A stretch of DNA of 59,849 nt from Bacteroidales bacterium (GTDB lineage: Bacteria > Bacteroidota > Bacteroidia > Bacteroidales > UBA932). The notes beneath the pieces are model-generated. The model saw only the letters and a program-made list of their open reading frames with translations. It did not search any database and had not been told where the DNA came from. A program made the translations under genes and the position numbers. This document shows positions 53,415-59,849 of the stretch, one piece after another; positions within the stretch are counted from its first letter, which is position 1, and each line of letters opens with the position of its first letter. The DNA is taken from NCBI GenBank assembly GCA_015060325.1, contig SUYQ01000016.1, forward strand, positions 1 to 59,849. The letters run 5' to 3'.

Positions 53415-53929
53415 ACACTACTGCGCAACGTAATCCCCTAAACGACAGCCAGTTAAGCCCATAACACCGCGCATTTTGATGCCATACAAACAGTTCAACA
53501 ATCTGATAATCAACGTTTTGCATTGCGCACCATGTTCTCCCCACCGCCTTCCTAAGCGCCTCACTGTCATCCTGAGTGTCTCACTGTCATCCAGAGCGCC
53601 AGCGAAGGATCTTTGCGGATCACCAGCAGAACTCCGCGTTTCGAAAGTTGGGACAGCTTGGACGAGTTTCGAGCAATTCGGGCACAAGCTGTACCGCAAA
53701 CATGCTTTTCTGCATAAAAACAATACCGCTTGGCCGAGTTTGGGGCATTTCATGGCCAAGCACTCTATTCCCATCCGAAGCATGCTTTAAGGGTGATTTT
53801 CGCTACCCTTCGAGCAAGGCAATTTCGGGTATCTACCAAATAACTAACACATTACAAAAACAGACGTAGCTTAAAGGGCAATAAAAACTACCCTTCGAGC
53901 ACGTACATATACATAATGGGTGGCTAAAA
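53415..53929. other. Non-coding region downstream of rsmA
   Basis: No convincing gene is visible. There are degenerate CCTGAGTGTCTCACTGTCAT repeats at about 53565-53625. Two small related hairpins follow: AAGGGT...ACCCTT at 53789-53810 and AAAGGG...CCCTT at 53873-53895, each followed by CGAGCA. Short open frames here look like chance. Confidence 0.6.
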
Positions 53930-54288
53930 GGCAACAGCCCGGCGCGAGGAGAGCCCTGCAGGGTCAGCTCCCCGCAGCGCCTGAGCTGTAGTCGCCGGAG
54001 AACGTATATTCCGACGACGGTGCCGCGCATAACTAGCATACAGATTTCTCCACTCGCTCCGCTCGGTCGAAATGACAATGAGAGGCTCGGTCGAAATTAC
54101 AGTGACTCAAAAAGAAGGGATGATAGTAGGCGAAGGGGGGGGTGAAAGATGTTTCGCTTCGCTCAACATGACAGGGTTGACATTTCGAATAACATGTCAT
54201 CCTAAGTGCCGAAATGTCATGCTGAGCACCTCCCTGTCATCCTGAGCGCAGCGAAGGATCTTCTGCTCTAATGGTAACCTATAGCAAA

Positions 54289-54424
54289 ACCCTTGGGAGG
54301 ACCGAGATGTCACACAGCGCACAAAATGCAGATTCAAACTCCCAAGGGTGCAGAATCATGCACCAGTAGGAGTCGCAACATACCACAGAATGCACCAGAG
54401 CACGATCTCCAGTCCTAAGGGTTT
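54289..54424. other. Alternative-pairing arms within the first 813-bp copy
   Basis: The left arm ACCCTTGGGAG (54289-54299) can pair with the middle arm CTCCCAAGGGT (54339-54349) or partly with the right arm TCCTAAGGGTTT (54413-54424). In copy 2 the arms are at 55102-55112, 55152-55162 and 55228-55238. Pairing of left with right survives the base changes between copies, with G-T pairs, which hints at a conserved RNA fold. Confidence 0.5.
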
Positions 54425-54578
54425 CGCAACAGAGATACACAATGACTTGCATGCACCGCAGCTGCCGAAACGCCAACTTCACCACATAATAGTAATTCGG
54501 AACATACAGAAAAGACCACAAAGGCACCCCGCCGCCTTGCCAACATGGTCACGTAACACTCTCACCCTCAGCAATATA

Positions 54579-54621
54579 ACTATCAACACGGTGGGCATTT
54601 TTGACCCACCGTATTGATGGT
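54579..54621. repeat. Hairpin of the CAACACGGTGGG family, copy 1
   Basis: ACTATCAACACGGTGGG and CCCACCGTATTGATGGT pair with one mismatch and one G-T, loop CATTTTTGA. It is imperfect compared with copy 2. Confidence 0.75.
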
Positions 54622-55390
54622 CAAACAATTGATAGACAGCGTATTACGTATCCATAAAACTGCAACTTTCGGGGTCACCTGGACATTCGGGGTGACGGAT
54701 TTCTCTAAAAAAGTTCCATATGGACATTTGGGGTGATATTCGGGCAACAGTCAGGCGCGAGGAGAGCCCTTTGGGGTCGAGTTCCCCGCAGCGCCTGAGC
54801 TGTAGTCGTCGGAGACCGTATATTCCGACGACGGTGCCGCGCACAACTAGCATACAGATTTCTCCACTCGCTTCGCTCGGTCGAAATGACAATGAGAGGC
54901 TCGGTCGAAATTACAGTGACTCAAAAAGAAGGGATGATAGTAGGCGAAGGGGGGGTGAAAGATGTTTCGCTTCGCTCAACATGACAGGGTTGACATTTCG
55001 AATAACATGTCATCCTAAGTGCCGAAATGTCATGCTGAGCACCTCCCTGTCATCCTGAGCGCAGCGAAGGATCTTTTGCCCTACTGGAAACCTACAGTAA
55101 AACCCTTGGGAGGACCGAGATGGCACACAGCGCACAAATTGCCGATTCGGACTCCCAAGGGTGCAGAATCATGAACCAGTAGGAGTCACAACATGCCACA
55201 GAACACACCAGAGCACGATCTCCCATGCCAAGGGTTTTGCAAAAGAGATACACAATGACTTGCATGCACCGCAGCTGCCGAAACGCCAACTTCACCACAT
55301 AATAGTAATTCGGAACATACAGAAAAGACCACAAAGGCACCCAGCCGCCTTGCCAACATGGTCACGTAACACTCTCACCCTCAGCGACAT

Positions 55391-55435
55391 AACCATCAAC
55401 ACGGTGGGCATTTTTGACCCACCGTGTTGATGGTT
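55391..55435. repeat. Hairpin of the CAACACGGTGGG family, copy 2
   Basis: AACCATCAACACGGTGGG and CCCACCGTGTTGATGGTT form a perfect 18-bp stem with loop CATTTTTGA. The same core occurs at 51437-51481, outside the tandem array, so the hairpin is an independent repeat family. Confidence 0.8.
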
Positions 55436-55705
55436 AAACGATTCATAGATAGCGCATTACGTGTCCATAAAACTGCAACTTTCGGGGTCACCTGGACATT
55501 CGGGGTGACGAATTTCTCTAAAAAAGTTCCATATGGACATTTGGGGTGATATTCGGGCAACAGCCAGGCGCGAGGAGAGCCCTTTGGGGTCGAGCTCCCC
55601 GCAGCGCCTGAGCTGTAGTCGTAGGAGACCGCATATTCCGACGACGGTGCCGCGCATAACTAGCATATAGATTTCTCCACTCGCTCCGCTCGGTCGAAAT
55701 GACAG

Positions 55706-56394
55706 TGGAGAGCACATGTGGGAGGATCGGTCGAAATGACAGTGGGACGCTCGGTCGAAATGAGGTCTCACACATGATAACTCACAAGTGATTAACTATC
55801 AATTAAATACAAAAACGCAATGTGTGTAACCTATGCTACAAACAAGGGGTTAAACACAATGAAAATTATAAGACACTTAATATCAATCTCTTACAAAAAT
55901 CAACGTGTTTAACCATAAGTCTCCACCTAGCGGACCTATGATTCCCTCTAGAGGGGGCACATCTTAGACTCATCGCACAAAATTTGGAACATCCATCATC
56001 TCTCACTACTTTTGTCCAGAGGGGATAACGTAAATATGTTTTAGATTTCTCGACTCCCTTCGGTCGCTCGAAATGACAGTGAAAGGCTCGGTCGAAATGA
56101 CATGGGGCACACAAGAAGGCGGCTCGGACGAAATCGACGAAGTAGCTTGAGCGACAGCGAAAGAAATGACAATAGACAACGGAGGCGGGTAACTTACATA
56201 AAGTGACAGAAACACACATACGACAGAACGACAACTTAGAGCGTAGCGAAGGTAATTCCTCCTCTCGAGGTCGCGAACGGTAGGCAAATAGTCCAAGGGA
56301 CTTTTGCAGCGAGCAGCATGGAGTGACGGTCGAGGATTTAGGAGATGAGCAGCGGAAATACCGACATATAAATAACATACAAACAATAGAAAAT
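55706..56394. other. Non-coding region before the flavin reductase gene
   Basis: No convincing gene is visible. A 10-bp inverted repeat, GGTTAAACAC at 55848-55857 and GTGTTTAACC at 55905-55914, flanks a 47-nt AT-rich core. A perfect palindrome CCCTCTAGAGGG lies at 55944-55955. A REP-like element (TTAGATTTCTCGACTCCCTT, then CGGTCGCTCGAAATGACA) lies at about 56042-56079, followed by weaker copies. Long antisense open frames across this stretch only translate those repeats. Confidence 0.55.
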
Positions 56395-57039
56395 ATGAAA
56401 GTCTTACTTGTCAACGGCAGTCCTCATAAGGAAGGATGCACATACACAGCATTGAAGGAAGTCGAGAAGGAACTTCTCGCAGAAGGAATAGAGACCGAAA
56501 TCATATGGCTTGGAACAAAACCGATTTCAGGATGTCTGGGATGCGGGGCATGCATCAAGCGCGGACCGAACGGCGAGAAGCCGAGCGGCAGATGCTTCAT
56601 GAACGACATCGTGAACGAGTTCCTTGACAAGGCCGAGCAGGCTGACGGATTCGTATTCGGTAGCCCCGTACACTACGCAGCCCTTTCGGGCGCCCTCACT
56701 TCGTTCATGGACCGCGCATTCTACGGCAAGGGCAAGACCTTCCGCTACAAGCCAGCTGCAGGCATCGTCAGCGCCCGCCGCGGCGGCACCACAGCGGCAT
56801 TCGACCAGATCAACAAGTATTTCACGATCTCGTCAATGCCGGTCGTATCGTCAAAATACTGGAACATGGTGCATGGAAGCACTCCAGAACAGGTCCTTCA
56901 AGACGAAGAGGGCATGCAGGTTATGAGAGAGCTCGGCCGCAACATGGCATGGCTGCTCAAATGCATCGCAGCCGGCCGCGCCGCAGGCATCCCAGACCCT
57001 GTAAAGGAAAAGCCGGTTATGACCAACTTCATCCGATAA
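56395..57039 (+). CDS. NAD(P)H-dependent FMN reductase / iron-sulfur flavoprotein-like
   Basis: This is a flavodoxin-fold oxidoreductase. From the ATG at 56395 the protein has 214 residues, starting MKVLLVNGSPHKEGCTYTAL, with the phosphate-binding GSPHKEG loop. The ISGCLGCGACIKRG segment has a C-x2-C-x2-C cysteine cluster like that of iron-sulfur flavoproteins. FGSPVHYAALSGALTSFMDR and the C-terminal NMAWLLKCI helix complete the family pattern. The physiological acceptor is unknown. Its end overlaps by 11 nt the end of the convergent RhuM-type gene on the minus strand. Confidence 0.88.
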   Translation: MKVLLVNGSPHKEGCTYTALKEVEKELLAEGIETEIIWLGTKPISGCLGCGACIKRGPNGEKPSGRCFMNDIVNEFLDKAEQADGFVFGSPVHYAALSGALTSFMDRAFYGKGKTFRYKPAAGIVSARRGGTTAAFDQINKYFTISSMPVVSSKYWNMVHGSTPEQVLQDEEGMQVMRELGRNMAWLLKCIAAGRAAGIPDPVKEKPVMTNFIR

Positions 57040-57877
57040 GCATCTCCGGAGAAATCGCCATCTTCGAGAAGGCGAAGAGTTTCTTGCCTAGGTCCTTGAG
57101 AGAGGCACCGATATGGTAGACAGTATCGTCCACGACCAGGAAACGGTCGTGGATGTTCTGTGTCTGGACAACCGAAACAGGAGGATACTGGCTGTTGTGC
57201 CTGTCAAGGTCCAGCTGAAACTGCTGAGGCAGACGGCCGGTCCGGATCTCCGCAAAGACACCCGCTCCACGCTTCGACAACAGCACCAGCACACTCTCAT
57301 CAACATAATTGTCAATCAGCACCACCCTCCTCTGTGCCGACCTGATAAGATCCGACGCAAACACATAGGCATCAAAGATCTGCCCGTCATAAAACACTCC
57401 CTCCACCGGCGGCAACGACGTACGGACAAAGAAGTCGATCTTTTCGCTATGCTTGTCAAGCAGTAACTTATGCTCATTCAACTGATTCTCTATAGAAGTA
57501 AAACGATTGTTTAAGGAGAATCCTTTCAGAAGAACTTCCTTTAAAACAACATTTGCCCAACGACGGAACGTAACAGCATTCTTGCTATTTACACGATACC
57601 CTACAGAAAGTATCATGTCCAGATTGTAAAACTGCGTCAGATATGTTTTGCCGTCAGATGCAGTTCGTTCCAAAATGGAACATACTGCCTTCTCTTCTAA
57701 TTCGTGGATGGCAAATATATTGCGGATGTGCTTGGTGATAGCAGGGCGCTTCACCCCAAAAAGCATAGCTATCTGTTCTTGCGTCAGCCACACCGTCTCG
57801 CCTTCCACACGGACCTCCAGCCGGGTAACCTCGTCCGGCTGATATACAACTATTTCACCTGTATTTTCCTTATTCAT
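57029..57877 (-). CDS. RhuM-type DNA-binding-like protein with PLD-like C-terminus, paralogue A
   Basis: The 282-residue protein has an N-terminal Virulence_RhuM-type region with a putative helix-turn-helix (LTQEQIAMLFGVKRPAITKH, about 31-50) and the family block YNLDMILSVGYRVNS and FRRWANVVLKE. It is joined at about 147 to a C-terminal domain with IDNYVDESVLVLLSKRGAGV and HDRFLVVDDTVYHIGASLKD, which resembles a phospholipase-D-like fold. It starts MNKENTGEIVVYQPDEVTRL, as in paralogues B and C. The central region (about 32-147) differs strongly from the others, while both ends are nearly identical. It is last in the leftward trio, 10 nt after B. Confidence 0.85.
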   Translation of the reverse strand: MNKENTGEIVVYQPDEVTRLEVRVEGETVWLTQEQIAMLFGVKRPAITKHIRNIFAIHELEEKAVCSILERTASDGKTYLTQFYNLDMILSVGYRVNSKNAVTFRRWANVVLKEVLLKGFSLNNRFTSIENQLNEHKLLLDKHSEKIDFFVRTSLPPVEGVFYDGQIFDAYVFASDLIRSAQRRVVLIDNYVDESVLVLLSKRGAGVFAEIRTGRLPQQFQLDLDRHNSQYPPVSVVQTQNIHDRFLVVDDTVYHIGASLKDLGKKLFAFSKMAISPEMLIG

Positions 57878-57887
57878 AACGTAAAAA

Positions 57888-58742
57888 CTATCTGATCAAC
57901 ATCTCCGGGGAAATCCCCATCCTCGAGAAGGCGAAGAGTTTCTTGCCTAGGTCCTTGAGGGAGGCACCGATATGGTAGACTGTGTCATCCACGATCAGAA
58001 ATCGGTCGTGGATGTTCTGTGTCTGGACAACCACAACAGGAGGATACTGGCTGTTGTGCTTGTCAAGATCCAGCTGAAACTGCTGAGGCAGGCGGCCGGT
58101 ACGGATCTCCGCAGAGACACCCGCTCCACGCTTCGACAACAGCACCAGTACACTTTCATCAACATAATTGTCAATCAGCACCACCCTCCGCTGCGCCAAT
58201 CTGATAAGATCCGACGCAAACACATAGGCATCAAAGATCTGCCCGTCATAAAACACACCCTCCATCGGTGGTAACGACGTGCGGACAAAGAAGTCGATCT
58301 TCTCACCATACTCATCCAGGCGACGCTCATGCATACGGATATAGTCTTCAATCACTTCTATTCTTTTATTTACTGCATATCCTCTAAGCAGATACTCCTT
58401 CAAGACTGCATTCGCCCATGAACGGAATAAAACTCCACGTTCGGATTTAACTCTGTATCCTATCGATATAATCATATCCAGGTTATAGTACTCAACGCTT
58501 CGTTCTACGAATCTGGATCCTTCTTTCTGAACTGTCGCAAAATTTGCGACAGTTGCAAGGTTACGCAACTCCTCCCGCAATGCATTCTTTATATGTTTGC
58601 CGATGGTCTTTACATCTCTGTCAAACAAAGCAGCGAGCTGGTGGCGGTTCAGCCACACCGTCTCGCCTTCCACACGGACCTCCAGCCGGGTAACCTCATC
58701 CGGCTGATATACAACTATTTCACCTGTATTTTCCTTGTTCAT
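57888..58742 (-). CDS. RhuM-type DNA-binding-like protein with PLD-like C-terminus, paralogue B
   Basis: The 284-residue protein shares with A the first 31 residues and the last ~135 almost exactly. Its central region is different: the putative helix-turn-helix reads LNRHQLAALFDRDVKTIGKH, followed by ATVANFATVQKEGSRFVERS and YNLDMIISIGYRVKSERGVL. Such divergence between conserved ends could mean separate DNA or protein targets. The C-terminal HDRFLIVDDTVYHIGASLKD is kept. The middle gene of the trio, it lies 10 nt after C. Function is not established for the family, although RhuM proteins are often found in defence and virulence islands. Confidence 0.85.
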   Translation of the reverse strand: MNKENTGEIVVYQPDEVTRLEVRVEGETVWLNRHQLAALFDRDVKTIGKHIKNALREELRNLATVANFATVQKEGSRFVERSVEYYNLDMIISIGYRVKSERGVLFRSWANAVLKEYLLRGYAVNKRIEVIEDYIRMHERRLDEYGEKIDFFVRTSLPPMEGVFYDGQIFDAYVFASDLIRLAQRRVVLIDNYVDESVLVLLSKRGAGVSAEIRTGRLPQQFQLDLDKHNSQYPPVVVVQTQNIHDRFLIVDDTVYHIGASLKDLGKKLFAFSRMGISPEMLIR

Positions 58743-58752
58743 AACATAAAAA

Positions 58753-59583
58753 CTATCTGATCAACATCTCCGGAGAAATCCCCATCTTCGAGAAGGCGAA
58801 GAGTTTCTTGCCTAGGTCCTTGAGGGAGACACCGATATGGTAGACAGTATCGTCCACGACCAGGAAACGGTCGTGGATGTTCTGTGTCTGGACAACCACA
58901 ACAGGAGGATACTGGCTGTTGTGCCTGTCAAGGTCCAGCTGAAACTGCTGAGGCAGACGGCCGGTACGGATCTCCGCAGAGACTCCAGCGCCACGCTTTG
59001 ACAGCAGCACCAGCACACTTTCATCAACATAATTGTCAATCAGCACCACCCTCCTCTGTGCCGACCTGATAAGATCCGACGCAAACACATAGGCATCAAA
59101 GATCTGCCCGTCATAAAACACGCCCTCCACCGGTGGTAACGACGTGCGGACAAAGAAGTCGATCTTCTTTTCGTGTTCCTCAAGACGGCGTTCAATATTG
59201 GTCAAGCGACCATTTACTGAATAGCCTTTAAGAAGATATTCCTTTAGAATCGTGTTTGCCCATCGTCTGAATTGTATTGCATTTCTGCTATTCACTCTAT
59301 AACCGACAGATAAGATCATATCAAGATTGTAATATTTTTTCGAATATTTCTGGCGTCCGTCATTACCCATATATTCCAAAATGGAATATGTGATATCCTG
59401 CTCCAGTTCACCACTATTATATATATTTCTATTGTGTTTGGATATTGCCGGCTGATTCACTCCAAACAACTTCGCCAAGCTTTCTTGCGTCAGCCACACC
59501 GTCTCGCCTTCCACACGGACCTCCAGCCGGGTAACCTCGTCCGGCTGATATACAACTATTTCACCTGTGCGCTCATGATTCAT
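58753..59583 (-). CDS. RhuM-type DNA-binding-like protein with PLD-like C-terminus, paralogue C
   Basis: From the ATG at 59583 (MNHERTGEIVVYQPDEVTRL) the protein has 276 residues. The frame is open upstream to 59721, but the shared start of A and B fixes the ATG. Its helix-turn-helix region reads LTQESLAKLFGVNQPAISKH, closest to A, followed by YNLDMILSVGYRVNSRNAIQ and FRRWANTILKEYLLKGYSVN. The C-terminal PLD-like domain is nearly identical to the others (HIGVSLKDLGKK). As the first gene of the leftward trio it presumably carries the promoter, but none is clear. A group II intron end lies about 150 bp upstream. Confidence 0.85.
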   Translation of the reverse strand: MNHERTGEIVVYQPDEVTRLEVRVEGETVWLTQESLAKLFGVNQPAISKHNRNIYNSGELEQDITYSILEYMGNDGRQKYSKKYYNLDMILSVGYRVNSRNAIQFRRWANTILKEYLLKGYSVNGRLTNIERRLEEHEKKIDFFVRTSLPPVEGVFYDGQIFDAYVFASDLIRSAQRRVVLIDNYVDESVLVLLSKRGAGVSAEIRTGRLPQQFQLDLDRHNSQYPPVVVVQTQNIHDRFLVVDDTVYHIGVSLKDLGKKLFAFSKMGISPEMLIR

Positions 59584-59729
59584 ATCCTCATGTTTTTCAT
59601 CAAAGTTCTGACAAGAAAGCATGCACATCAACCCCTCGAATGCAGATTTTTCTTTTTCTTTAACAAACTTTTTCTGAATCTTAACATTTTTTCTGTTTTT
59701 TAAACTGCGGCAAAACAGCATACAAATCG

Positions 59730-59849
59730 AGTAGGAGGTAAACGAAAGTAATGGAGTTTATCTCCTACTTTCGTTTACCGACCTCTCACACCACCGTACA
59801 TGCGGGTCCGCATACGGCGGTTCCTTACATCCGATGATACTTTCCATAG
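59730..59849 (-). mobile_element. 3' end of a group II intron (domains V and VI), rest beyond window
   Basis: On the minus strand, 59823-59790 folds as a 34-nt domain V: ACCGCCGTA and TGCG pair with CGCA and TACGGTGGT around GACC. It is followed by GTGAGAGGTCGG and a domain VI hairpin with a 14-bp perfect stem, GGTAAACGAAAGTA and TACTTTCGTTTACC (59779-59766, 59750-59737), with GGAG/CTCC in its loop. The 3' splice site is probably near 59730-59735, at CTACTCGAT. The reverse transcriptase, if present, lies to the right of the window. The intron is read leftward, toward paralogue C. Confidence 0.85.

Larger units (their letters stand above)
53930..55705. repeat. 813-bp unit, two full tandem copies and a third partial copy
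   Basis: Copy 1 runs 53930-54742 and copy 2 runs 54743-55555. A third copy covers only about the first 150 bp (55556-55705). Start points are exactly 813 bp apart. Each unit contains, in order: a GC-rich stretch with GCGCGAGGAGAGCCCT and CAGCGCCTGAGCTG; a REP-like element (about 54041 and 54854); ACCCTTGGGAG and CTCCCAAGGGT arms; a third AAGGGTTT arm; and the CAACACGGTGGG hairpin. Substitutions are spread evenly. Possible explanations are a structured RNA, a replication-related repeat or a decayed mobile element. Confidence 0.85.

Noticed and set aside
54279..55340. Two related 82-codon minus-strand frames in the 813-bp repeats
   Set aside because: Differences between the copies are mostly amino-acid changing and the composition is not protein-like, so the frames are by-products of the repeat.
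53930..55705. Retron-like msr/msd element
   Set aside because: Alternative pairing arms are present, but no reverse transcriptase gene is adjacent and no typical msr/msd pair of inverted ends was found.
55866..56414. 182-codon minus-strand frame
   Set aside because: It overlaps the start of the flavin reductase, includes a translated REP-like element and has no family pattern.

Overview
The window is chromosomal DNA from a member of the Bacteroidota, most likely a gut or rumen Bacteroidales. Three things point there. Promoters have the Bacteroidota form TTTG-N19/20-TANNTTTG. Tandem SusC/SusD pairs sit in a polysaccharide utilization locus (PUL). The remaining gene content fits (S46 peptidase, GH130 phosphorylase, SusC-type TonB receptors). 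Species cannot be assigned from sequence alone.

Layout. 1-2365 (minus): start of a ribosomal protein operon, rplC-rplD-rplW-rplB, with no rpsJ before rplC. 2677-8489 (plus): cdaA, mutS2, a small membrane-anchored protein, a YraN-family protein, mannose-1-phosphate guanylyltransferase and a YqeY-family protein, then tRNA-Gly(GCC). 8803-12192 (minus): alkaline phosphatase, pheS with an unusual leader, a nitroreductase and a small secreted protein. 12288-16207 (plus): a C69 dipeptidase and an S46 dipeptidyl-peptidase.

16323-47393 is a large PUL for beta-mannan, probably galacto-/glucomannan. A GH5_7-CE7 fusion, two SusC/SusD pairs and a surface-glycan-binding-type lipoprotein are read leftward. 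After a 0.6-kb gap come two GH26 mannanases, two GH5 glucanases, GH130, a GPH symporter, GH36 and GH94. At the right end an AraC-type regulator faces an AGE-family epimerase. The enzymes make a coherent route: surface backbone cleavage and deacetylation, SusCD import, galactose removal (GH36), epimerisation of mannobiose to mannosylglucose (the epimerase) and its phosphorolysis (GH130), with GH94 taking cellobiose from glucomannan.

47398-53414: remnant of a hydrolase gene, aspS, an EamA-like transporter with an odd cysteine-rich insertion, an esterase and rsmA. 53415-56394 has no convincing gene. It contains an 813-bp unit present twice in full plus a third partial copy, and many palindromes. 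56395-59849: a flavin reductase, three tandem RhuM-type genes with near-identical ends and divergent centres, and the 3' end of a group II intron at the right edge.

The window is also rich in small palindromic repeats of several families. They fill PUL intergenic gaps and in two cases extend into reading frames.
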